DNA of 64,000 nucleotides from Hymenobacter yonginensis (GTDB lineage Bacteria > Bacteroidota > Bacteroidia > Cytophagales > Hymenobacteraceae): contig NZ_CP115396.1 of the NCBI RefSeq assembly GCF_027625995.1, positions 1,426,001-1,490,000 on the forward strand, read 5' to 3'. Under the pieces are notes generated by a model. That model saw nothing but the letters and a program-made list of their open reading frames with translations. It searched no databases and was not told the origin of the DNA. The stretch's first letter is position 1; the number at the start of each line of letters is the position of its first letter. Below are positions 32,360 through 41,325 of this stretch, one piece after another. The position numbers and the translations under genes are program-made.

Positions 32360-32391
32360 ACCCACCATTCCACCATCCCACCATCCACTAC

Positions 32392-33630
32392 GTGCACATT
32401 CTGCAGCTTTGTCCGCGCGTTCCGTTTCCTACCACCGATGGCGGGGCCATTGCCATGTACGACGTGGCCGCGGGCCTCGTGCGGGCCGGTCACCGCGTCA
32501 CGATGCTGGCCCTCAACACACCCAAGCACTATCAGCCCGCCACCGCCCTCGACCACCTCGGGCCCAATTTCCGCCTGGTTACGGTGGATATTGACACGCG
32601 CCTTTCGCCCTGGAAGGCCCTGCGCAACCTGCTTTCCAGCGAGCTGCCCTACAACGTGGAGCGGTTTGTGAGCGAAGCGGCAAAGGCGAAACTGGCCGAG
32701 CTGCTGGCCGCGGAGCCTTATGATGTGGTGCAGATGGAAGGCACTTTTGTGGCGTGGTACGCTGGGTATTGGGCCGAGGCCGGCCGGCCCCGTGGGAGGC
32801 ACCTGCCGCCGGTGGTGCTGCGCGCCCACAACGTGGAGTACACCATCTGGGAAATGCTGGCTCAGCGTGCCGGTAACCCCTTAAAGCAATGGTATCTGCA
32901 GCAGCTGGCCCGCCGCCTCAAAACCTTCGAACACCACGCCCTGCACCAGTTTGATGCCGTGGCGGCCATCACCGAAGCCGACCAGCAGCGGCTGCGGCAG
33001 CTGGGCTGCCCGGAGCCGGTGGTGTTCATTCCGGCCGGCGTGGAGCTGGAGCGGTTCCGGTCAGATGTCGCCATCGTGCCCCGGCCCCGTAGTTTGTTCA
33101 TGATTGGCTCGCTGGACTGGCTGCCCAACCAGGAGGGCCTCGACTGGTTTCTGCGCGAAGTCTGGCCCCAGGCCACGGCCCGCTACCCGGGCCTGGAGCT
33201 GCACTTGGCCGGCAAGCAGATGCCGGCCCGCTTCCGCGAGCTGCAGCTGCCCGGCGTGACGGTGCACGGCTTCGTGGAGTCGGCGGCAACCTTCATGCAG
33301 CAGCACGACATCATGCTGGTGCCGCTGCTGAGCGGCGGCGGCATGCGCATCAAAATCATCGAGGGCATGGCCCAGGGTAAATGCATTCTGAGCACCACGC
33401 TGGGCGCCGAAGGCATCCATGTGAAAGACGGCTTCGACATTTTGGTGCGCGATACGCCGGCCGCCTGGCTGGAGGTGCTGGGCCGCTACTACGCCGGCGG
33501 GCTGGCGTCGGGCCTGATCGGGCAGGAGGCGGCTCACACTATTCGGCGCCTTTACGACAACCGCCGCGTGGTGGAAAGCTTCGTGGATTTGTACAGTGTG
33601 GTGCGCCAGCGGCGGGCCGAAACGGTGTAA
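32392..33630 (+). CDS. Glycosyltransferase (GT4-like)
   Basis: The 412-residue product has a GTG start. It has the two-Rossmann GT-B fold: N-terminal VPFPTTDGGAIAMYDVAAGLVRAGHRVTML, then C-terminal SLFMIGSLDWLPNQEGLDWFL and the nucleotide-sugar end MLVPLLSGGGMRIKIIEGMAQGK. There is no membrane helix. It probably transfers a sugar to a cell-surface polysaccharide or lipid. A second glycosyltransferase starts 11 nt after its stop, so they form one unit. Donor and acceptor are unknown; no polysaccharide cluster is seen around them. Confidence 0.88.
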   Translation: MHILQLCPRVPFPTTDGGAIAMYDVAAGLVRAGHRVTMLALNTPKHYQPATALDHLGPNFRLVTVDIDTRLSPWKALRNLLSSELPYNVERFVSEAAKAKLAELLAAEPYDVVQMEGTFVAWYAGYWAEAGRPRGRHLPPVVLRAHNVEYTIWEMLAQRAGNPLKQWYLQQLARRLKTFEHHALHQFDAVAAITEADQQRLRQLGCPEPVVFIPAGVELERFRSDVAIVPRPRSLFMIGSLDWLPNQEGLDWFLREVWPQATARYPGLELHLAGKQMPARFRELQLPGVTVHGFVESAATFMQQHDIMLVPLLSGGGMRIKIIEGMAQGKCILSTTLGAEGIHVKDGFDILVRDTPAAWLEVLGRYYAGGLASGLIGQEAAHTIRRLYDNRRVVESFVDLYSVVRQRRAETV

Positions 33631-33641
33631 GTTTGCCGGCA

Positions 33642-34808
33642 ATGAAGCTTCTTGTACTGCTGTCCCGGTTTCCGTATCCGCTCGACAAGGGCGACAAGCT
33701 GCGCGCCTACCATCAGCTGCGCCACCTGGCCCGGCACCATGAGGTGTGCCTGTTTGCGTTGTCGGATGAGTTGGTGACGGCCGCGGACCGCGCCGCCGTG
33801 GAGCCGCTGTGCGCTGGCGGCCTGCACGTGCACTCCCTCAGCCGCCCCGGCATTGCCCTCAACATGACCCGCGCTCTGGCGCAGGGGCTGCCGCTGCAGG
33901 TGGGCTATTTCTACGACCGCACGGCCCAGGGCCACCTCGATGCCCTGATCCGCCAGTTCCGGCCCGACCACGTGTATTGCCAGTTGATCCGGATGGCGCA
34001 CTACCTGCGCGCCCACGTCCCGCAGCTGCCCATGACCATCGATTACATGGACGTGTTTTCGAAAGGCATGCTGCGCCGGGCCGAGAATGCGCCGCTCTGG
34101 CAACGGCCGCTCTGGCTGCGCGAAGGCCGCCGCCTGCGCTCCTACGAGGCCCGGGCGTTCGACTGGTTTCGCCACCACACCATCATCTCCGACCAGGACC
34201 GCCAGCTCATCGAGCACCCGCACCGGGCCCAAATTCAGGTGGTGCTCAACGGCATCGACACGCAGTTTTTCCAGCCCCGCGCCACCGCGCCTACCTACGA
34301 GCTGCTGTTCTGCGGCAACATGAGCTACCACCCCAACGTGGATGCCGCCGTGTTTCTGGCCGAGGAAATCCTGCCGCTGGTGCGCCAGCTGCACCCCGAA
34401 GCCCGCCTACTGATTGCGGGCACCACACCCTCGGCGCGGGTGCTGGCCCTAGCCTCGGCCGCCGTCACGGTCAGCGGCCGCCTGCCCGACATCCGCGACG
34501 CCTACGCCGCCACGCAGGTGTTTGTGGCGCCCATGCGCGTGGGCACCGGCCTGCAGAACAAGCTGCTGGAAGCCATGGCCATGGAGCGCCCCTGCGTGAC
34601 CACGCCGCTGGCCAATAACGCCCTGCGCGGCCGCCCTGGCCAGGATCTGCTGGTGGGCGAGTCGGCTCCGGAGCTGGCGGCCCTCATCATCGGCCTGCTC
34701 AACGACCCCGCCGCCGCCGCGACGCTGGGCCAACAGGGCCGCCGGTTTGTGCAGGAGCACTACGATTGGGAAGCCGCCACTAACAAGCTAGAAGCGTTGT
34801 TTCAGTAG
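33642..34808 (+). CDS. Glycosyltransferase (GT4-like), second of a pair
   Basis: The 388-residue product starts at ATG 33642 (MKLLVLLSRFPYPLDKGDKLR), 11 nt after the previous stop; the longer open frame overlaps the first enzyme. Landmarks are KGDKLRAYHQLRHLARHHEV, LLFCGNMSYHPNVDAA and VFVAPMRVGTGLQNKLLEAMAME, the sugar-nucleotide-binding end. The design parallels the first enzyme, so the pair may act in sequence on one acceptor. It is a peripheral or soluble protein. Donor and acceptor are unknown. Confidence 0.88.
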   Translation: MKLLVLLSRFPYPLDKGDKLRAYHQLRHLARHHEVCLFALSDELVTAADRAAVEPLCAGGLHVHSLSRPGIALNMTRALAQGLPLQVGYFYDRTAQGHLDALIRQFRPDHVYCQLIRMAHYLRAHVPQLPMTIDYMDVFSKGMLRRAENAPLWQRPLWLREGRRLRSYEARAFDWFRHHTIISDQDRQLIEHPHRAQIQVVLNGIDTQFFQPRATAPTYELLFCGNMSYHPNVDAAVFLAEEILPLVRQLHPEARLLIAGTTPSARVLALASAAVTVSGRLPDIRDAYAATQVFVAPMRVGTGLQNKLLEAMAMERPCVTTPLANNALRGRPGQDLLVGESAPELAALIIGLLNDPAAAATLGQQGRRFVQEHYDWEAATNKLEALFQ

Positions 34809-34816
34809 CCAGCCAG

Positions 34817-35236
34817 ATGATTTGGTTCTTGGGTGTGCTGGTGGTGATAGTATTTGGCAGAACATGGCTGCAAAGCTGCAGGGAAGGATTTGTGTCATTA
34901 AAGAGTGCCACCCGCCTCAAACGAACCGGAGTGCACAAAACCGGCGAAATAATAGGGTTTGAGGAGTGCGTCGACAAGGAAGGCGACAAGTGGTTTTACC
35001 CCATCATTGTGTTTTCATACCAAGGCAGGCAGTGGCAGTTTATATCACAGGCAGGATATGACGATAAAGGTCTTGCCGGAGCGTACGTTCGCGTCATTCA
35101 TGACCCGCTGACGCCCAACCTGGCTGAAGTAGACAATCTCATGGCGTTGTTCGGTGGGCCTGCTTTAACTCTGTACTTTCAGATACTGTTCTTGGTTTTG
35201 GCAGCCGGCTACGCAATTCAGGAATTTCTCGCGTAG
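34817..35236 (+). CDS. DUF3592-like membrane protein
   Basis: The 139-residue product has a membrane helix at each end (MIWFLGVLVVIVFGRTWL and LYFQILFLVLAAGYAIQEF). The middle fits a DUF3592-type beta domain: GVHKTGEIIGFEECVDKEG, YPIIVFSYQGRQWQFISQAGY and GAYVRVIHDPLTPNLAEVDN. The family is membrane-anchored and has no assigned function. The gene is A/T-richer than the glycosyltransferase genes it follows by eight nt, so it may have joined the unit later. Function unknown. Confidence 0.75.
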   Translation: MIWFLGVLVVIVFGRTWLQSCREGFVSLKSATRLKRTGVHKTGEIIGFEECVDKEGDKWFYPIIVFSYQGRQWQFISQAGYDDKGLAGAYVRVIHDPLTPNLAEVDNLMALFGGPALTLYFQILFLVLAAGYAIQEFLA

Positions 35237-35373
35237 GTTGGATAACACAACTTGGGGGGTGTTTGAGCAGCGCGCCAGCGTTAGCTTGCTTAATTCAGCT
35301 TGTCGCATGGCTGCGTTAAGCACATTTGCGAAGTGCCTTCATACCCTCAATTCACCTTCTTCACTCAATTCCC

Positions 35374-36186
35374 ATGACTCCTCTTCGCATTGCAATTCTA
35401 GGCTGCGGCAACATGGGCATGGCCTTCGCCAAGGCGTTTCTGCACTACAATCTCGTGGAACGCCCCGATTTGCTGCTCCTCGGGCGCGACGCGGCGCACT
35501 GCCAGCGGCTCGATGCCACCCATCGGGGCCTGCCCACCGGACTGCTCGAAGCGCACGTGGGCACCTACGACGTGGTGATGGTAGCTGTGAAGCCGCAGGA
35601 TTTCAACAAGATAGCGGCCGGGCTGCGGGACGTGCTGCAGCCCACGCAGGTGGTGGTGTCCATCATGGCCGGCATCCCGATCGGGCGGCTGCAGCGCGAG
35701 TTGGGCCACCAGCAGGTGATGCGCGCCATGCCCAATACGCCGGCGCTGCTGGGGCTGGGCATCACCGGGTTTTCGGCGGCGCCGGAAGTGGAGCGCAGCC
35801 GCCTGCACCAAGTAGAGAACCTGTTGAACGCCACCGGCCGCTCAATCTTCCTGGAAGATGAGAGCCTGCTCGACGCCGTGACGGCCGTAAGCGGCAGCGG
35901 CCCAGCCTATTTCTACTATATCGTGCAGGCCATGATGCAGGCCGGCCGCGAACTGGGCTTCTCCGAGTCGGTGGCCGGGCTGCTGGTGAAGCAGACCATG
36001 CTGGGCGCCTACCACCTGCTCAACACCTCCGACAAAAGCCCCGACGAGCTCATTGCCGCCGTGGCCTCCAAAGGCGGCACCACCGAAGCCGCCCTGCGCG
36101 AATTCCAGGCCGGCCACCTCGCCGAAACCCTGAAAGCCGGCATGAAAGCCGCCCAGCAGCGCGCCACCGAGCTGGCGAAGGAGTAG
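35374..36186 (+). CDS. proC: Pyrroline-5-carboxylate reductase
   Basis: The 270-residue product makes proline from pyrroline-5-carboxylate with NAD(P)H. Start ATG 35374 gives MTPLRIAILGCGNMGMAFAKAF, with the Rossmann loop directly after the start. Family landmarks are VAVKPQDF, MRAMPNTPALLG and the dimer/active-site segment DAVTAVSGSGPAYFYYIVQAM near residue 170, then TMLGAYHLL and KGGTTEAALREF. Length is usual for ProC. No other proline genes are adjacent. Confidence 0.95.
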   Translation: MTPLRIAILGCGNMGMAFAKAFLHYNLVERPDLLLLGRDAAHCQRLDATHRGLPTGLLEAHVGTYDVVMVAVKPQDFNKIAAGLRDVLQPTQVVVSIMAGIPIGRLQRELGHQQVMRAMPNTPALLGLGITGFSAAPEVERSRLHQVENLLNATGRSIFLEDESLLDAVTAVSGSGPAYFYYIVQAMMQAGRELGFSESVAGLLVKQTMLGAYHLLNTSDKSPDELIAAVASKGGTTEAALREFQAGHLAETLKAGMKAAQQRATELAKE

Positions 36187-36197
36187 CTGAGTAGGCA

Positions 36198-36282
36198 GTA
36201 GCGCGAACTTTGTAGTTCGCGCCCCCGCGCCGTCCGAATGGCTCTAACGGCGCGGAGACGCGAACTACAAAGTTCGCGCTAC
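36198..36282. repeat. Perfect 24-bp inverted repeat after proC
   Basis: Arms 36198-36221 and 36259-36282 are exact reverse complements; each arm is itself nearly palindromic (GCGCGAAC..GTTCGCG). The family is shared with 27032-27120. The rest of the 329-nt gap to ribBA holds a GAGTAGCTGAGTA-type motif (36183-36195, inverse near 36386-36402) and degenerate AATCCG repeats (36475-36513); no gene or riboswitch was recognised. Confidence 0.85.
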
Positions 36283-36515
36283 AGCCATCGGTACAGTATG
36301 AAAGCTGCCGGGCATAACACCTGTGCGAAACAGAGCGTTACCATCCTCCTCCATTGCCAAGCCGACGCGGTTTTACGCAGTTACTCCGCTACTCAGCTAC
36401 TCTCTCGTAACTTCGCGGCGTGGCTGCTGGTTGTAGCAGCAACTTTGCGGGGCTCCTCGGGGCTGCACCTCCTGAATCCGCGAAATCCGAATAATCCGTT
36501 TAAATCCGTGATTCC

Positions 36516-37763
36516 ATGCTGGATTCCATTGAAGACGCCATTGCCGACATCCGCGCCGGCAAAGTCGTAGTAGTCGTTGACGACGAAGACCGTGAAAACG
36601 AGGGCGACTTTATCTGCGCCGCCCGCTGTGCCACCCCCGAGGTCATCAACTTTATGGCCACCCACGGCCGCGGCCTCGTGTGCGCCCCGCTCATCGAGCA
36701 GCGCTGCGAAGAGCTGGGCCTGGAGCTGATGGTAGGCCGCAACACGGCCCTGCACGCCACCCCGTTCACCGTGAGCATCGACCTGCTGAAAAACGGCGTG
36801 ACCACCGGCATTTCGGCCTCCGACCGCAGCAAAACCATCCTGGCCCTCATCGACCCCGACACCAAGCCCGAAGAGCTGGGCAAGCCCGGCCACATCTTCC
36901 CGCTGAAGGCCCGCAAGGAAGGCGTGCTGCGCCGCGCCGGCCACACCGAAGCCGCCATCGACCTCTCCCGCCTCGCGGGCTTCGAGCCGGCCGGCGTGCT
37001 GGTAGAAATCCTGAAGGAGGACGGCGAAATGGCCCGCCTGCCCGAGCTGCGCGAAATTGCCACCAAGTGGAATCTGAAGCTGATTTCGGTTCAGGACCTC
37101 ATCAAATACCGCCTCGATAAGGAAAGCCTCATCACCCGCGAAATTTCGGTGAAGCTGCCCACCGACTACGGCGACTTCGACCTGGTGGCCTACACCCAGC
37201 GCACCACCAACGCCCAGCACTTGGCCCTGGTGAAAGGCGACATTTCGGGCGACGAGCCGGTGCTGGTGCGCGTGCACAGCTCCTGCGTCACGGGCGACAT
37301 CTTCGGCAGCTGCCGCTGCGACTGTGGCCCGCAGCTGCACCGCGCCATGCAGCACATCGAGCGCGAAGGCCGCGGCGTAATCGTATACATGAACCAGGAA
37401 GGCCGCGGCATCGGCCTGCTCAACAAGCTGCGCGCCTACAAGCTGCAGGAGCAGGGCCGCGACACGGTGGAAGCCAACCTGGAGCTGGGCTTCGGCATGG
37501 ACGAGCGTGACTACGGTGTGGGCGCCCAAATCCTGCGCGACCTGGGCATCTCGAAGATGCGCCTACTTTCTAATAACCCCCGCAAGCGCACCGGCCTGAT
37601 CGGCTACGGCCTGGAAATCGTGGAATCGGTAGCCATTGAGGTGGAGCCCAACGAGCACAACGAGCGGTACCTGACCACCAAGCGCGACAAGCTGGGCCAT
37701 ACCATCCTGCACAAAGACCGCACCCCGCACCCGGATGTAGATTCGGCAGTAGGCGTGGAGTAA
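36516..37763 (+). CDS. ribBA: Bifunctional DHBP synthase / GTP cyclohydrolase II (riboflavin synthesis)
   Basis: The 415-residue product joins two enzymes of flavin synthesis. Residues 1-200 are RibB, which turns ribulose 5-phosphate into DHBP ([36 protein letters not shown]). Residues about 210-400 are RibA, which opens GTP ([21 protein letters not shown] with the three zinc cysteines, then [18 protein letters not shown] and LRLLSNNP-type segment). Both active sites look complete. The remaining rib genes are not nearby. An FMN riboswitch was looked for upstream and not seen. Confidence 0.95.
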   Translation: MLDSIEDAIADIRAGKVVVVVDDEDRENEGDFICAARCATPEVINFMATHGRGLVCAPLIEQRCEELGLELMVGRNTALHATPFTVSIDLLKNGVTTGISASDRSKTILALIDPDTKPEELGKPGHIFPLKARKEGVLRRAGHTEAAIDLSRLAGFEPAGVLVEILKEDGEMARLPELREIATKWNLKLISVQDLIKYRLDKESLITREISVKLPTDYGDFDLVAYTQRTTNAQHLALVKGDISGDEPVLVRVHSSCVTGDIFGSCRCDCGPQLHRAMQHIEREGRGVIVYMNQEGRGIGLLNKLRAYKLQEQGRDTVEANLELGFGMDERDYGVGAQILRDLGISKMRLLSNNPRKRTGLIGYGLEIVESVAIEVEPNEHNERYLTTKRDKLGHTILHKDRTPHPDVDSAVGVE

Positions 37764-37789
37764 GCCTGCATTCTTTTGCAATAGTCACC

Positions 37790-37825
37790 AAAAACGCCCC
37801 GTATGGTTTCATGCGGGGCGTTTTT
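37790..37825 (+). terminator. Terminator after ribBA
   Basis: AAAAACGCCCCG is inverted 14-20 nt later as CGGGGCGTTTTT; one wobble pair extends the stem. It lies 27 nt after the stop and has a T run at the end. Confidence 0.88.
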
Positions 37826-37928
37826 GATGGTGCGAATACGTTGGTGCGGGGCCTCACATATTCGGGTGACAGAGTAGGATGTTGGCTTGAAAATCAATAG
37901 CTTATCCTAAATATCTTGCTGTCCTGTC

Positions 37929-38489
37929 ATGCAACGCCGCTCCTTTCTGCACCTGACGCTGGCCGCTCCCGGGCTGGCCGTAGCTCCCTCATTTGCCAGT
38001 ATGGTCCAGGGCGGAACGGGCGAGTCCCGCAAGAGCCTGCTCGTCAGGGCCGGGGCCGACAGTACCAACCGACCCTTTGAATTCCTGGATGCCACGTTCA
38101 CTGTGAAGGTTTCCGGCCGGGACACGCAGGGCCGCTGCGTGATTTTCGATACGCTGCGCCGGGAAAAGGTGGGCCCAATGCTGCACCTGCACCTGAATCT
38201 GGACGAGTGGTTCTACGTGCTGGACGGGGAGTTTAAGTTTCAGGCCGGGGCGGAAATCATGCGCCTCAACGCTGGCGACTCGCTGTTCGTGCCCCGGAAT
38301 ATGGCGCATGCCTTCGTCAAAATCAGCGAAGGCCCGGCCCGCCTGATTGTGATGCACCAGCCGGCCGGCACCATGGAGGAGTACTTCCGCATCGTCAGCG
38401 CCATGCCCGACCAACGCCCGGAAGCGCGCAAAGCCCTGGCTGAAAAGCACGACACGCGCTTCGTTGGCCCGCCTCTGAAACCAGATTGA
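37929..38489 (+). CDS. Exported cupin-domain protein (Tat-type signal)
   Basis: The 186-residue product opens MQRRSFLHLTLAAPGLAVAPS, a twin-arginine-like signal (RRSFL) and hydrophobic stretch, so it is probably exported folded. The rest is one cupin barrel: metal-ligand motif HLHLNLDEWFYVLDGEF (two His and Glu) and the second motif LFVPRNMAHAFV (His). Cupins range from sugar-binding to dioxygenase roles, so the function is open. It stands between ribBA and the trehalase gene with no shared operon. Confidence 0.82.
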   Translation: MQRRSFLHLTLAAPGLAVAPSFASMVQGGTGESRKSLLVRAGADSTNRPFEFLDATFTVKVSGRDTQGRCVIFDTLRREKVGPMLHLHLNLDEWFYVLDGEFKFQAGAEIMRLNAGDSLFVPRNMAHAFVKISEGPARLIVMHQPAGTMEEYFRIVSAMPDQRPEARKALAEKHDTRFVGPPLKPD

Positions 38490-38583
38490 AGGTGGCACGC
38501 CTCTTCTGCTTTACGCAAAAGGGTAGAGCATTACTGCGCTATTATCAACGATACATCAGCAGCGGGAGCGGCGGATTGTCAGC

Positions 38584-40149
38584 TTACGGCTGCTTGGTGG
38601 CCGAATGATTGAGCAGGTAGAGCAGCACGCCGTTGGTCCAGCCGAAGCCATCCTGCAGCGGATACTCGCCGCCGCCGGCGGGCAGGCTGGTGTTTTGCAC
38701 GTTGTATTTCTCCAGCAGCTTGCCGGTTTGCTGAAATACGCGGCTATTCAGGCGCACCCAGCGCGTAGCTACCGTGTCGGCGAGGGGCTGCTGGTTGTAG
38801 CGGCGCAGGCCCTGGATGGCCAGGTACTGCAACGGCGCCCAGGCATTGGGGGCGTCCCACTGCTGGCCGCTGGCGTTGAGGGTGGTGAGCAGGCCGCCAT
38901 CCTTCAGAAAATCCGCTTTCAGGCCGGCCGCCACCTGCGTGGCCTGCGGCGCAGTAGCCACCCCGAACGCCAGCGGAAACACGCCCGCCAGCGTCCGGAT
39001 GGTCGCCGGACGGCGCTGCGGGAGGTCGTAGTCGGTGTACCAGCCGGCGGCTTTGTTCCAGCAGTAGCGCTGAATGGCGGCCTGCCGTTTGGCGGCTTTC
39101 AGCTCCCAGGTTTTGGCCGTAGCGGCTTGGCCCTGGGCTTTGTAGGAGCGGGCCAGGGTTTGTTCTAGCGTCAGCAGCAGGCAGTTCAGGTCTACGGGCA
39201 CCAGCTCGGTGGTGCGGATGGACGTCAGCTTGCCATCGGGCCCGAACCAGCGGGTGCTGAAGTCCCAGCCGGAAGCCGCCGCCGCCCGAATGTCGCGGTA
39301 GAACTGGCGCGGATTGGGCAGGCCTTTCGCCGCCGCCACGTCCTCGGCATACGACTCTTCGCGGGGCTCGGTGCTGCTGTCCCAGTAGCGGTTGAGCACC
39401 TCGCCGCCCGGCATCCGCACGGCGCGGCGGCTGGCCTTGCCGGGCGCCAGCGAGTCGGCCCCGCCCATCCAGTAGGCGTATTCGCGCAACAGCGCGGGCT
39501 GGTAGCGGGGCAGCACCGAGTCGGTTTGCTGCTGGGCCAGCAGCTGCACCATCAGGGCGAAGAAGGGCGGCTGCGAGCGGGTGAGATAGTAGCTGCGGTT
39601 GCCGTTCGGGATGAAGCCGTAGCGGTTCAGTAGGAAGGCGAAGTTGTCGGCCATGCTGCGCACCAGCGGGGTGCGGCCGGCCTCGCTCAGCCCGATCATC
39701 GTAAAATACGAATCCCAGTAATACACTTCCCGAAACCGGCCGCCCGGCACCAGATACGGCTTGGGCAGCGGCAGCAGCGACGAGTACCGGGCCACCGAAT
39801 CCTGAGGGCGGCGCTCCAACACGCGCCAGAGCGTATCGAGGTGGGGGCGCAGGCCGGCGGCCACGTTGCTGCGGTAGGTGCTGGCGTCGGAAGCCGGCAG
39901 CCGGAAGCGGGCCTTCACGAAGGTGGCCAGGTTGAAGCCGGGCTGGGTGCGCTGCTGGGCATAGTCGGCCAGAATGCGCGACGGCGGCGCCAGCGGCACC
40001 ATGTCCACAAACGTCTTGTTGTCGGGAAACACGCGGCCCTGCTGCACGGCCTCAAACAAGCCGGGATAGAGCTGGCGGGGCGTGAGCGGCAGCTGGGCCG
40101 AAGCCCAGGTAGTGGACAGGCAGCAAACGAGGAGCAGAAGGTGGCGCAT
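38584..40149 (-). CDS. treA: Periplasmic trehalase (GH37)
   Basis: The 521-residue product hydrolyses trehalose to two glucose molecules in the periplasm. The start ATG 40149 (MRHLLLLVCCLSTTWASAQ) gives a clear signal peptide; two upstream ATG codons in frame would spoil it. GH37 signatures are PGGRFREVYYWDSYFTMIGL and the C-terminal QWDAPNAWAPLQYLAIQGL, with GGEYPLQDGFGWTNGV at the end. The catalytic acid is expected in the SGWDFSTRW segment, with the base in the late Glu-rich region. It is divergent from 40362-41153 and convergent with the cupin gene. Regulation is not visible. Confidence 0.95.
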   Translation of the reverse strand: MRHLLLLVCCLSTTWASAQLPLTPRQLYPGLFEAVQQGRVFPDNKTFVDMVPLAPPSRILADYAQQRTQPGFNLATFVKARFRLPASDASTYRSNVAAGLRPHLDTLWRVLERRPQDSVARYSSLLPLPKPYLVPGGRFREVYYWDSYFTMIGLSEAGRTPLVRSMADNFAFLLNRYGFIPNGNRSYYLTRSQPPFFALMVQLLAQQQTDSVLPRYQPALLREYAYWMGGADSLAPGKASRRAVRMPGGEVLNRYWDSSTEPREESYAEDVAAAKGLPNPRQFYRDIRAAAASGWDFSTRWFGPDGKLTSIRTTELVPVDLNCLLLTLEQTLARSYKAQGQAATAKTWELKAAKRQAAIQRYCWNKAAGWYTDYDLPQRRPATIRTLAGVFPLAFGVATAPQATQVAAGLKADFLKDGGLLTTLNASGQQWDAPNAWAPLQYLAIQGLRRYNQQPLADTVATRWVRLNSRVFQQTGKLLEKYNVQNTSLPAGGGEYPLQDGFGWTNGVLLYLLNHSATKQP

Positions 40150-40361
40150 GGCGGTAGGATGGGGCATTGCTGGCCTCAAGATACGGGTTCAGCTACTGAT
40201 AATCAGGAATGTACTGCCGAGGGCAGCGGCACCGGGCGGGCCGGCCCCGAACAGGACGGTTGTAGGATCTACGGAACCAGGCCGGCCGAGGGAGAGTTAG
40301 CTGGAAAAAGCCGTGTCAGAGCATGGCGGCCACGTATTTTTTCGGCTATCTTTCCCCGGCT

Positions 40362-41153
40362 ATGAGGAAGCTCCCTACCATTATTTTTGCGCTGCTGACC
40401 GCCCTGGCGCTGGGCACGGCCCCGGCCGCCCGGGCCCAGCAAGGCCAGCGGGCCCTGGTGCAGGAATTTGCCGGCAGCACCATCCTGCTGACCTCGGGCG
40501 ACACGCTCCGCGGCCCCGTAACGCTGCGCCGCGACCAGGACGTGCTGCTCATGGCCCAGCCCGACGGCACGCTCACTACGCTCTCAGCGGTAAGCGTCAA
40601 CAGCTTCGCGGTGAAAGGCGAGCAGATTGACAGCCGCCTCGGCAACGGCTACTACGACAACTTCCTCGATGCCCGCAACGGCTACTACTACGGCAACCCC
40701 ATGTACGGCGCGCCGCGCCTGCGCCCCGAAACCGAAAACCTGAACCGCGTGCGGGTGTTCCGCACCTTCCGCTGGAACCGCGGCAACGACTACAGCGACT
40801 TCACGTCGCCGGCGTTTTTTGAGCAGCTCAGCAACGGCCCGCGCATGCTGCTGCGCCGCGAGTCGCTGGTAGAGCGCACCGTAAACAACGGCCCGTACGG
40901 CTATGGTGGATACGGCTACGGCTACGGCGGCCGCAACTTCGGCACCTACACCGACAAAAAGGACGATTTCTACCTGGCCACGCCCACCGGCAGCATCATT
41001 GCCCTGCGCAACCCAAAAAAGGACCTGCTGGCCGTGTTCAGGGGCCAAGCCAAGCAGCTGGAGCAGTACGCCCGCGACAACCGCCTCAGCTTCACCGTAG
41101 CCCGCGAACTGGCCTTCATCGTCAACTATGCCAACTCGTTGGTGAAGGAGTAG
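40362..41153 (+). CDS. Secreted protein with Tyr/Gly-rich segment, function unknown
   Basis: The 263-residue product starts at MRKLPTIIFALLTALALG, giving a signal peptide ending near ARAQQ; an upstream in-frame start is unlikely. TATCTTTC (40347-40354) just before it may be a -7 box. The middle has VNSFAVKGEQIDSRLGNGYYDNFLDARNGYYYGNP-like aromatic repeats and YGYGGYGYGYGG at about residues 182-195. The C-terminus ends helically (YARDNRLSFTVARELAFIVNYANSLVKE). No domain is recognised. It may be a periplasmic or surface protein; there is no partner gene. Confidence 0.7.
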   Translation: MRKLPTIIFALLTALALGTAPAARAQQGQRALVQEFAGSTILLTSGDTLRGPVTLRRDQDVLLMAQPDGTLTTLSAVSVNSFAVKGEQIDSRLGNGYYDNFLDARNGYYYGNPMYGAPRLRPETENLNRVRVFRTFRWNRGNDYSDFTSPAFFEQLSNGPRMLLRRESLVERTVNNGPYGYGGYGYGYGGRNFGTYTDKKDDFYLATPTGSIIALRNPKKDLLAVFRGQAKQLEQYARDNRLSFTVARELAFIVNYANSLVKE

Positions 41154-41159
41154 AACGTG

Positions 41160-41323
41160 GTTGTCATTACGAGCAGAGCGAAGCAATCCTTCCTCTGAAT
41201 AATGGACAGTTCCCTAACAGACAAGCCCTCCGGCATTAGTGTACTAAACTAACGCCAGAGGGATTATCTTGTAAGGAGAGTGACTGCCACGTGAGGAAGG
41301 ATTGCTTTGCTCGCAATGACAAC
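41160..41323. mobile_element. MITE-like nested palindromic element
   Basis: Outer arms (41160-41195 and 41293-41323; GTTGTCATTACGAGC at the left) pair imperfectly. An inner inverted repeat (41226-41240 and 41248-41262) has 13 of 15 matches. The element is 164 bp with no open frame, begins six nt after the stop of the previous gene and ends two nt before the next stop. It has the size and layout of a miniature inverted-repeat element; no transposase is nearby. Confidence 0.65.
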
Positions 41324-41325
41324 TG

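Noticed and set aside
36283-36515. FMN riboswitch upstream of ribBA
   Set aside because: The conserved RFN-element segments are not present in the gap.
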